39,272 nt of DNA from NCBI GenBank assembly GCA_009733575.1, contig ML769535.1:128412-167683 (forward strand), in the 5' to 3' direction. This document shows positions 30,382 through 39,272 of the stretch, one piece after another. Source of the stretch: Gymnopus androsaceus JB14. Taxonomy: Eukaryota; Basidiomycota; Agaricomycetes; Agaricales; Omphalotaceae. How positions within the stretch are numbered: position 1 is the first letter of the stretch; every line of letters begins with the position of its first letter. The notes beneath the pieces were generated by a model. It was not told the DNA's origin. It ran no database searches and worked only from the letters and a program-made list of their open reading frames with translations. A program made the position numbers and the translations under genes.

Positions 30382-31571
30382 TAGCTTTGGAATGACTTTG
30401 GAGCGCGTTATGTTGTACGGTATGATACGATTTATCAAATTATTCGTCAACATTTTCGTTCCACGCGAAGTTATTCTGGTTGCTAGCGAACATGCGCATT
30501 CCGAAACATGCAACTGAGGAAACTTATTTTGCACCTCAGCCAAGCCTGTGTTCAATATTGATGTGCTTGAGAGCTTCTCCCAATGGGTAGTCTGGCAGCC
30601 TTCAAAGTTCATACTTCCTCCGTTAAACAAACCATTTAAAGATGGAGCGGCCGCTATTCATGGGCGCTAATTTACTCATCTCGTAAGTCTTACTTTTTCA
30701 AAGACTTCTCGTTCAGACGCCTTGCGGTCTCGAGCCAGCGACTATTTACAGCTCTGTATAATCTCCGAAAACGATTCTGGCAATTTTGCTCACAAAGGAA
30801 AAATGGTAGAACAAAGTTTTAGAGTCATTATACCACTGACCGGAGCTACTATGATGAACCATGTTATTGGCGTTGATATAGGTGCGTATATTCGAGCTGG
30901 AATGACCCTTGTATTGGTAGAGAGTGACTTGTTTCGTTCGCTGAAAAAAAAAACCAGATGTACAAACTGTATTTCACAAGACCTCTCCCGACTCGTGATA
31001 TGTTCACGACCTTCGAGAGATGAACGTGTTACTATGTTCAAGTCATACAATGGCCCTGGAAAATCAGCAGTCCTTCACCATACAACAACCATCACCACAC
31101 ACGACACGAGTATCTACATCAAGCCTTCTTTTGTTGTCTCTCTATTGTCAACACTGCTCAAAGGAAGATCACAGTTTTATCACCGCCCCACAACCACCTG
31201 CAGTGTCACCTGACAGGATACAAGCTCGCTGAGGAATGCCCTTCCTCGCGTAATCTCCGAAATGGGCCAGGAGACCTTCAGCACATAGGAGGGAAGATGC
31301 TCCGCGAGGTGTTCATCTACTCTGCTCATCGAGTACGTGGACGATTGGTATCCTATCAAGGGACCGGAACGTTATCGGAAGTCAAACCTACCGGCTCCTC
31401 CAGGTAGACGAAGCAGTCAGTTGCCACTGCTTTTTCTTGGCGCGTCCAAAATTTGAAACGACTGTATTCTGGAAGCGTGCGTCGAAATACCCTCGACAGG
31501 ACCACATAAAAGGCCCATCCCTGCTTAGCCCAGTATCTTATCCCCACTAACCCCCTCGTCATACCCAAAGG
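30382..31571. other. Intergenic; GH47 promoter at right end
   Basis: No gene supported. A 163-codon frame at 30722-31213 has no motif. CATAAAAGG at 31505-31513 lies about 60 bases upstream of the GH47 start and may act as its TATA element. Confidence 0.4.
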
Positions 31572-34327
31572 ATGGTGAAATTTTCAGGGTCGTTCAAATG
31601 GACTGTTCTTCTCTGCACTTGCTCTCTTTCGCTTGCAGGTCCAGTTCAAGTTCCTAACCTTACACTTCCTCCAACTGCAGCAGGGAACCAAACAGCTGTA
31701 AAGAATATCTTCAACCAAAGCTACGCTGCTTACAGGTATGCATGTGGTTTGCGCTCATCAAATGCATCCAACTAAGCAGCCCTGTAGTGAATTTGCATTC
31801 GGACATGATTCTTTGCTCCCTGTGAGCGCAAGTTTCATAGACGATCGCAACGGCTGGGGTGCGACGATTGTGGATGCCATGGGCACGATGGTAGGTCCAT
31901 CTCCACCAAAGATTCAAAAAATTACTGAATTGTCGCTAGATATTGATGGGCTTCGACGTTAGTTGTACAAACTACTCGCAAACTAACACAGAGCTAAGAG
32001 TTCAAATACATAGGACCTCTTTGATCAAGCTTTAGAATGGGTAACCAATGTCGATTTCAGTGAATCAAAGACCGGGGACGTCGTCGAGTATATCATTCAT
32101 TTTAGTACTATTTAGACAGCTCTGATTATTTTTTGTAGCCTTTTCGAAACCACCATTCGTTATGTTGGCGGAATGCTTAGTGCCTACGAGCTGACTGGGA
32201 AGCAACATGATATACTGGTATTACAATTCTACGTATGATTCATTGACATTGTATTACTCTGCTTACAGAAGACTAGGTACAACAGGCGAAGGTACTGGTT
32301 GATAAAATGGCATTTGCTTGGCCAGACTTCCCGGTAAGCACTGCAGCGTTTTGAAAGAACATGTCCTGACTCGGGTGTTCACTGTAGGCTCAAACCATTC
32401 CATACGGAATGATATTTTTTAGTGACGACTTTGCTATCAACGGTGTGGTTAGTAGCTACGTTACGCTACGTCGCTCATGCAGAGTTAAGATTCTCAGTAT
32501 CTCACATAATTGTTATAGACAAATGTAGCGGAAGCTGGAACAGTAAGAGGTCTTTCCAGACAACTTGTAAACCCCGAAGATTCAATTCGCCCTTCTAGTT
32601 GGACCTTGAGTGGTCTCGGCTTTCACTTTACACAGGAAATCAAACTTATACGAACCTCAGTAAGAAATTTTCTATTCATGTTCTCCTTTTCGTCAGATTA
32701 ATGACATTTTTCCTACAGCTGTTGGTGGTAAGTCGAAGTCATATCCTTATTTTATCTTATTAACCAACGTCCGCCTCTAGCTGTTGTGACTATGGCTAAC
32801 CTGGTGAGCAGAGTCTGTGTTTTGAAATCTTAAAGTTCTAAAGTCCTGGCCAGCCCGGGCCATTTCCAGGTACACCCTTTAAAAGGAGTACTCATTCATT
32901 CGAAGCTAATGTTACATTCAGGTCTCATCCCACAGCTCATTGACCCTGCCGACAATGAATTCGTAAATGAGTTCATCGTGAGTGGTTAATCTTGACATTA
33001 TCTTGTACTTCAATGTTTACTCTTTTCGTTCACTGCACAGACTTGGGGTGGAGAAACCGATAGCTATCTTGAATACTTGATCAAGTATGCCAGGATAAGT
33101 AACACTGAGTGGGTTGCAATCTCTTCTCATATACAGTACCATTCTCTAAACTTCCCTTTCAGCAACAACCTTTTTGCGGATACTTGGCATGCTGCAGTTG
33201 ATTCATCAATCGAAGTGTTGCTCAGGGTGCGTCAAATCTTGTTCTGGTATACTTACACTGAAGGTGATATACGCCGTTTGTTGTCCAGACATCCACAGTT
33301 GGGAATCATACCTATATTGCCGACTGGAACGAAGGGGAAATTCTTTCAGAGGGATCACATTTAGCTTGCTACCTAGCAGGAAACTGGATCCTAGGTAACT
33401 TCATTCGGACCGTTTACATGCGAGCCAAGTTTGCACTTACTCTACTTTTCATTGGCAGGGGGGAAACTCTTGAACAATGACACCATTGTTAACATTGGAT
33501 TAGAAATCGCAGACTCGTGCTGGAATACATATGCTAGTACACAGTGAGTCTGCTATAGATATGTTATGTTTGCTCTATCGACGCTCTTATCCCTTGTAGA
33601 ACAGGAATCGGCCCTGAAGCATTCGAGTTCATTGCTGCTGATGGGATTAATAGTGAGCCAGACACGGCGCAGCTAGACTTTTACAACGAACACGGATTCT
33701 GGATTACTAGTATGAATCCCTTAATCCGCCCTCAGCCTTTTCTAAATGTTTCCTTTGTATAGCCTCTGATTATATCCAGCGGCCTGAAGTTCTTGAATCA
33801 AACTTCTACGCTTGGAGGGCAACCGGTGACACCAAATACCTCGATCGTGCCGCTAGTGCTATCGAAAGTTTCCAAAATTTCTTAGTCGCCTCTGAAACCA
33901 ATGGCTACGCAGGTCTCAACGATGTGAACAACATCGCTGCAGGGCTTCAAGATGATACAGAATCGTTCTGGTTTGCCGAAGTGTTGAAGGTCAGTTGGCT
34001 TCCACAAGCTCTGGATTTCATTTACTTACCAGTGAATGTAGTACCTTTACCTAACATTCGACGATCCGGAAAATATCAGTCTTGATGACTGTGCGTACAG
34101 ATAAAACCTTTGTTTGGCTTTTCATTTGATTCTCCTACAAACCAGATGTCTTCAACACTGAAGGACAGGTGTTTGAGGCCCCCCCCGCGAAGGCAATCTA
34201 CGGTAGTGGAAACCTCGCGAAACCTTCGGGTACGTTTACAAGCAAGACACCTACCGGCCCTCTCCCAGTGGGTAGTCCTGCGCCACTTGGGAGCTTCGCT
34301 CCTGGACCTCAGATTCATAGCATGTAG
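31572..34327 (+). CDS. Secreted GH47 class I alpha-1,2-mannosidase
   Basis: About 21 exons with 49-71 base introns. Residues 1-22 are a signal peptide (ending LSLAG). GH47 blocks follow in order: FAFGHDSLLPVSASFIDDRN with GWGATIVDAMGTM, ILMGFDDLFDQALEWV, DLFETTIRYVGGMLSAYELT, IPYGMIFFSD, LEWSRLSLYTGNQTYTNL, PGPFPGL, TWGGETDSYLEYLIKYARI, ADWNEGEILSEGSHLACYLA, QRPEVLESNFYAWRATGD and YVFNTEGQVF. By comparison with characterised GH47 enzymes, the Glu in LFETTIR, the Asp in GGETDSY, the Glu in RPEVLES and the Thr in FNTE (calcium ligand) are present. The enzyme trims alpha-1,2-linked mannose from N-glycans; a signal peptide without a membrane anchor suggests secretion. Exon 3 is 18 bases (31940-31957), exon 8 is 24 (32519-32542), exon 12 is 16 (32854-32869), and a 9-base exon (32719-32727) is possible. 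The frame stays open throughout. Confidence 0.93.
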
Positions 34328-34725
34328 TGTCGGGGTTGGGTGGATTTGAAGAAACCTTTCTTCGTCATGTTTAGTGCTCTCTACATATTCTAATGTCGTG
34401 TAGTGTTGTCACTGTGTTTGCTTTTTGAGTACATGCTGGCGGCTAGTGGTGAGACACGCAATGATATCGTGTAATGATGCTGCCTTGACGTTCAATTCCC
34501 CATTTCGGATTAATGCCGCTCTAATCAGCTCAGTGAACCTTCGTATTAGGCAAAATCAGCCCCAGATGGCCCGCGTGTATTGGGAGACGTTCCGAAGTGG
34601 GTAAATGATTGTATGCATTTTAGATTTGCGCATTTTGGAAATTTGGTTTACGAGGAACAGGCAACGGATTTACTATCAAGAAACCAACCTGCTTGTCATC
34701 CTCAAACTACGGGCCTATAGCTTTT
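34328..34725. other. 3' flank of GH47 gene
   Basis: Non-coding; nothing recognised. The repeat-rich tract begins at its right end. Confidence 0.5.
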
Positions 34726-34835
34726 AGCGTAACCCTGGCGTAACGGTTACGGTGGGTTACGCCAGGTCACGCTTGGGTGATGCTGGGGTGACGCTAAATA
34801 TCTAGCGTAACCCTGAGATATTTAGCGTCACTCAG
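34726..34835. repeat. Two adjacent hairpins built from a GTGACGCTAAAT core
   Basis: CCTGGCGTAAC (34734-34744) pairs with GTTACGCCAGG (34756-34766). A perfect 16-base stem GTGACGCTAAATATCT (34788-34803) pairs with 34816-34831 around a 12-base loop. AGCGTAACCCTG occurs in both. The stem sequence contains the core of the minisatellite that follows at 35.2 kb, which links the hairpins to that array. Confidence 0.75.
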
Positions 34836-34984
34836 CATATCTATGCTCATAACCAATTCTGTAATTTACAGGGAGCATCACTTATCTTGGCCCTTGGGCC
34901 AATCCAGGGAATTAAATCTTTATACATGTATTGCAATAAGTATCACAGTTCGGTGCCCACTAGATGGAAATTCCACTAGACTAT

Positions 34985-35170
34985 TCATACACAACCAATA
35001 CAGAAATAACTACTACAGCCTTGCAATGGATCAATACACTTCAAGTAGACTGTAGATGTTATCAAAGGCTGCACTGCAAAGATACTTATATCAAGTAGTT
35101 GGGTGCACCTTGCTAGATTTAGGCTGGTCATTTTTCAAGTAAGTGTATTTCAATGCTAGACCTTGGTTCA
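34985..35170. repeat. Flanking repeat preceding minisatellite 1 (second copy about 36095-36270)
   Basis: CAATACAGAAATA and the 23-base stretch at 35092-35114 (containing GGGTGCACCTTGCT) recur before the second array, at 36107 and 36211-36233, with a single mismatch in the latter. Each array is therefore part of a larger duplicated block. Confidence 0.6.
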
Positions 35171-35205
35171 TCCCTAAAAGCATCCCTAGAAGTAGATTCG
35201 AGGCG

Positions 35206-35630
35206 ATGCCAAATGTAATGAAGTTTATCTTGGGGGATGCTAAATGTAATAAAGGTTATGCCTGGTGATGCCAAATGCGATAAAGGTTATGCTGGGGTGA
35301 TGCTAAATGTAATAAAGGTTATGCTGGGGTGATGCTAAATGTAATAAAAGTAATGTCTAGGTGACGCTAAATATGATAAAAGTTGCGCAAGGGTGACGCT
35401 AAATGTGATAAGGTTGCGCTGAGGTGATGCTAAATATAATGAAGGTTATGCCTGGGTCACGCTAAATGTGATAAAGGTTGCGCTAGGGTGACGCTAAATG
35501 TGATAAAGGTTGCGCTGGGGTGGCGCTAAGTTTGATAAAGGTTGCGCTGGGGTGACGCTAAGTTGGATAAATGTTGCGCTGGGGTGACGCTGAGTTTGAT
35601 AAAGGTTATGCCTGGGAGACGCTAAATTTT
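35206..35630. repeat. Minisatellite 1, about 13 units of 32 bases
   Basis: Units approximate GCTGGGGTGACGCTAAATGTGATAAAGGTT plus two bases, in head-to-tail order. They vary between GATGCTAAATGTAATAAAGG and GACGCTAAGTTTGATAAAGG. The early units carry the TG (transition) forms and the later ones the CG forms, which would fit either methyl-C decay or stepwise spread. No coding potential. Confidence 0.85.
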
Positions 35631-35950
35631 ACCCAGTCATACCAAATACTATAGGTTACATATGAATCAAATAGACATTATGTTAAATGTCACAAAGATT
35701 GGCACAGTTCGGACAAATAAAAATCCATGTTTTTAAGTAATAAAGACTGAATATGCTGTGGATTATGATGATTTGAAAATAAAAGAATATACTCGGCTTA
35801 GCACCACTCACATGGCAATACCATTGCCTAGTGTGGGAGTGTGAGCTACCTCTACTGTAGCTAGCACTCACACATATATCCGGCAGGGTCTCGAGGTCGG
35901 TAAAACTCGCTCTGACTGACCTTCAATAATTGTAAAGTATTTAGTTCAAC

Positions 35951-36010
35951 CACAGAAAGTGTCCTGAGTATCTAAGAGATAAACATATATCAATGGAGCA
36001 TAACAAGGTC
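35951..36010. repeat. 60-base direct repeat (partner at 37641-37690)
   Basis: CACAGAAAGTGTCC, GAGTATCTAAG, GATAAA and GCATAACAAGGTC occur in the same order at 37641-37690, 1.69 kb away, with small gaps. The pair brackets minisatellite 2, which suggests a repeat-bounded unit. Confidence 0.65.
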
Positions 36011-36385
36011 TCTCAAGCCATGCTAGGGAATTTGCCTAAAGGAACTTATGCTTTCAGTACTTACCCATCATATAGAAACTCCAAGTCCTCAAGATTGTCC
36101 ATACACCAATACAGAAATACCAACTGCCATCCATAGCGAAAAAGCAAGGCAATCAAGCTTTAGGTAGATACTATCAGCCAAAATTCATACTTTTAAATTG
36201 AATCAAGATTCAAGTAGCTGGGTGCACCTTGCTGTACTGGTTATTGTTCTTTGATGCTAGACTCCAAGTCGTCCTTAATATGATATGAACCAATGATCTA
36301 CAAGGCCAGGCTTGAGACTTCATGCGCAGCCTTACCCAGCCTAACCTAACCTTTTAAATCCCAGCAATCTCCATACTATGAGCAC

Positions 36386-36880
36386 TTGAGGTGATGCTGG
36401 ATTTCACAAAAGTAACACTTGGGTGATGTTAAATTTCAAAAGGTTACTCTCAGGTGACAGTGAATTTAATGAAAATTATGCTGAATCAACTAAAAGTTAC
36501 ATTTGGGTGACTTTGAATTTAGTGAAGGTTACTTTTGAGGTAGTGAAGATGTCTTTCATGCAACTTTGAATTTAGTAAAGGTTACTTTTGATTTAGTAAA
36601 AGATACTTTGGGTGACTTTGAATTTAGTAAAGGTTACTTTGGATTTAGTAAAAGATACTTTTGGGTGACTTTGAATTTAGTAAAGGTTACTTTGGATTTA
36701 GTGAAATCTACTTTTGGGTGACTTTGAGTTTAGTGAAGGTTACTTTTAGGTGACTTCATGTTCAGTAAAGGCTGCTTTTGATTTAGTGAAAGTTACTTTC
36801 AGGTGACTTTGAATTTAGTAAAGGTTACTTTTGATTTAGTGAAAGTTACTCTTGGGTGACTTTGAATTTGGTTAACATGA
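36386..36880. repeat. Minisatellite 2, alternating 32- and 21-base units
   Basis: A 32-base unit (GGGTGACTTTGAATTTAGTA and AAGGTTAC) alternates with a 21-base unit that lacks the GGGTGACTTTG part (TTTTGATTTAGTAAAAGATAC), giving a 53-base higher-order repeat. The longer unit is a diverged form of the unit of minisatellite 1 (GGGTGA, AATTTAGTAAAGGTTA against GGGTGA, AAATGTAATAAAGGTTA). Confidence 0.8.
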
Positions 36881-36890
36881 ACATGGAGCT

Positions 36891-37750
36891 TGTTTGGGTA
36901 TCAAAGCATGCTACCATGCATGAATCATGTATAGATTGATTATTCTGAGGTCCAGGAGGTTCATACTGCATATGAAAATTGAAATTGCACTTTTTTGCTT
37001 GAGCTTGCTGTGACCATGAAGCTTATTTGGTTTTTTTTTGTTCAGACACAAGTCTAGTGTTGACAGACTCTATTAAATACCTGTTAATCAAGTAAGTACT
37101 ATAAATAAAGTATGATTAACTCAATAAACTGGTGTGAAAAGTGAAGTACTAAGCTCACCCTCAGTTTGGACACAAGTTTAGTGTCAAAAAGCTGAGAGTG
37201 TCACAATGAAAATGTCCAACTATAAGTATGTTGTAATACAAGCTTGAGTGAATCTATTGCGCTGACGGATCTATAGAATAACAGTATAAGTCCGAGCACC
37301 GGAAGATGGTTGTAAGCATCTTGTATTACTTATAGAATAACAGTATAAGTCTGATACAAGCAGCCAGTAAGTGAATTAATAAGTAAGTAAGGTATCGGGG
37401 CTCACCTCAGCGCTGGAAGATGGTTGTAAGCATCTGAGGTGTGCCGTTGGTATGCAGCTGAATAATTAAGGTACAAATAGGGTAAGTTCTATATACAGAA
37501 GTCAGTCTAGATAAGTTAGAGTCCGTACACCTACTTGGTCCGTGTTTGTATAGTAAGTGACCATGAATGCACATGAAAAGAGAAATAACTCAACAAAGTA
37601 CCAGAACATGTAACTAGTAACTACAGATTGTAGTAAAGTCCACAGAAAGTGTCCGAGTATCTAAGGGATAAAATGAAGCATAACAAGGTCCATAGAAATA
37701 ATAAGAAATATCAAAATAAGGAAAGGGTAAATGTATAGTGCCTGGTGATG
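36891..37750. repeat. AT-rich tract with short dispersed repeats
   Basis: ATAGAATAACAGTATAAGTC occurs twice (about 37272 and 37331), and GGAAGATGGTTGTAAGCATC occurs twice (about 37301 and 37425). No gene. This separates minisatellite 2 from the 3' end of the PHD-finger gene. Confidence 0.6.
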
Positions 37751-39272
37751 TTAATCCCCAAGCAAGGCTCGAGCTTTGACTGACTTGAGTTTTCTTCTCT
37801 TGCTGCGACGAGTGCCTTCTAGCCCATCTTCATTAACACCCTCCAGTTCATCAATAGTAGCAGCCTGGCGCTTGCTTGGTTTTGGTGTTGGTTTTGGTCT
37901 GGGGTTCTTTGGGCTAATTTCCTCTCTAAGAGCCTTTGCACGTTCAAGCTCATTGGCTTCTGCCACTTGATCATAGTCTACACCTTTCTGAACCAAGTAT
38001 TAGCAACTGCCAACAAAAGCAAAATAATCTAAATCACACATACCTGCAATTCAATGTCATTATCTCCCTCACGCTCCTGGCCCTGCTCAGTTACATCAGG
38101 ACCACTAAAGGTTGGACCCCAGCACAATTCATGTGGTCCAGCATCTAGGCCCCACTGATCATTTCCTGCATGACCTGCTCTTTCAGATCTGTCAAACATG
38201 ATTTTGTCTAGCAGACTGATAGCCTCAAAATTAACATCAACCTCAATACCCTTCTCCTTGCCATCCACAGTGAGACCATTCCACTGCTGCAAACGATCCC
38301 AAGCCTTTTGAAGCACAAATTGCTCAATGTTACCTGTGGATGAGTTGTGTTCCATTGCCATAAACTCATCTTGATGGCGGTGGGCAATGAGCAAAGTACG
38401 ACAATGAGCAATAGCATATGCATGCCTTCCCTGGATGATGATCTTGGTTGCATTAGAAAATGTGGTATGGAACCAGTTGTTGATCGCTGCAATATCAGCA
38501 TCCAGAAGCCCTCCAGAATACATTGTTGCATCAATTTTGAGTTTCTGTTTAACAGCCATCATGGCCAAAGCTGGGACTTTCTGCACAGATTGCTGGCTGG
38601 GGTCAAGAATGAGTGAAGTAATGAGCTGTTTATGCATATCCAAAATGCTCCGTAAGTCGGCAGGACACTTCACTGCATTAGGATCCAAGAGCAGCTTATC
38701 GTCAGCATCTTCCTTATTGGATTTCTCTTGTAATGGCCGTAGGTATTTTCCAAGCTATCAATGAGAACATCAATCATTTGGGTATATTTGTGAATTAAGA
38801 TTAAACATACCCGAATCTGTCGACGCCCTTTGTAATCTTTCCACAGTCCATCAGCAATATCTGAAGCAGGAACATTGTGAATAATCTTATTGGCAAGATC
38901 ATTTTCAATGCCACGCCACATCTGAACAGTCCCAGTTAATGACTGCTCATCCCAAGAGATTAGACGACCCGGATAGTAATATACACCATTGCTCTGGACC
39001 AGGATACCTTTCCCAGGACTACATAAATACATTAAGTCCTTGGAAAGGAAGATGTTGACAAAATAAAAACTTACAAAAGACGGCTAGACACTGTCTCCAA
39101 TCTCTGTGTTTTAATCTTTGGAAGCATCCTCCTGAACTCATGGAATTCCAAATTGGGTGCAATTTCACACTCATGGCACCAGAATGGGTCTGGAATTTCA
39201 CTTGTGAGCCGCATAGTAAGGCATGAAACATGAGTATAATTTGAACAGACACTGCATTGAACAGTTTTTTGT
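37751..39272 (-). CDS. PHD-finger protein of a transposon-associated agaric family (5' end beyond window)
   Basis: Exons (minus): 39075-39272 (partial), 38811-39018, 38044-38754 and 37751-37987, with three 56-base introns all in phase. The visible N-terminal part is the second half of a PHD-type zinc finger: QCSVCSNYTHVSC, then PFWCHEC. It is followed by a domain reading VQSNGVYYYPGRLISW and VQMWRGIENDL, ADGLWKDYKGRRQIRLGKY, a helical region (GGLLDADIAAINNWFHTTF; AYAIAHCRTLLIAHRH), and ISLLDKIMFDRSERAGHAGN with QWGLDAGPHELCWGP. The C-terminus is basic (KNPRPKPTPKPSKR; RRSKRRKLK) like a nuclear signal. From memory this layout belongs to a multicopy agaricomycete family found with KDZ transposons and TET/JBP-like oxygenases. 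The catalytic part, if any, would lie beyond 39272. Product name therefore uncertain. Confidence 0.65.

Noticed and set aside
30722..31213. 163-codon plus-strand frame upstream of GH47
   Set aside because: No domain, uneven composition and a poly-A run; probably chance.
34726..36880. Telomere or subtelomere array
   Set aside because: No TTAGGG runs; the unit GGTGACGCTAAAT is unrelated to fungal telomere repeats.
35206..36880. CRISPR-like array
   Set aside because: Units are head-to-tail without unique spacers, and the genome is eukaryotic.

Overview
The window is nuclear DNA from an agaricomycete (mushroom-forming) basidiomycete. Reasons: genes are split by many 49-60 base introns with GTRNGT donors and CTNAC-type branch points; there is a family of F-box proteins with the agaric-type start (coiled coil, then a PPEILCEIF-type F-box); a DUF6533 seven-helix membrane protein is present; and at the right edge lies a PHD-finger protein of a type I associate with agaric transposon-linked families. 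I see no rRNA gene, intact tRNA gene or CRISPR array. All assignments come from reading the sequence; no database search was run.

Layout. 0.4-1.2 kb: a decayed F-box gene carrying a 61-base insertion with terminal inverted repeats and a 9-base target duplication. 1.4-2.75 kb: an intact CBF1-type bHLH regulator (-). 3.5-5.8 kb: an NHX1-type endosomal Na+/H+ exchanger (-), with a GC-AG intron and a local cluster of frameshifts. 6.1-7.6 kb: an F-box protein (+), head to head with NHX1. 8.0-8.35 kb: a small secreted eight-cysteine protein (-). 9.5-12.4 and 15.7-18.6 kb: two direct copies of a 2.85 kb segment carrying two unknown genes (called A and B here). The second copy lies between a 14-base direct repeat and appears to have been inserted into a third unknown gene, whose halves (14.8-15.7 and 18.8-18.9 kb) rejoin in frame. 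Between the copies is an unrecognised spliced gene (12.9-14.0 kb). 19.6-20.8 kb: a third F-box copy, broken. 21.0-23.2 kb: a coiled-coil protein with a low-complexity tail. 24.1-25.6 kb: the DUF6533 gene. 26.5-29.3 kb: a nest of non-autonomous DNA transposons (two large elements with related ends and 9-base target duplications, plus two TA-flanked MITEs), two of which interrupt a membrane-protein gene (27.8-30.3 kb). 31.6-34.3 kb: a secreted GH47 alpha-1,2-mannosidase in about 21 exons, several very small. 34.7-37.7 kb: hairpins and two minisatellites with a common core motif. 37.75 kb to the right edge: the 3' part of the PHD-finger gene.

The housekeeping genes (CBF1, NHX1, GH47) do not form a pathway. 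The common theme is genome turnover: F-box copies with different internal deletions, a mobile-looking two-gene segment, nested MITEs and satellite growth. A repeated caution is that several otherwise good genes show one-base frameshifts, some in homopolymers. These may be real decay or indel errors in an unpolished long-read assembly.
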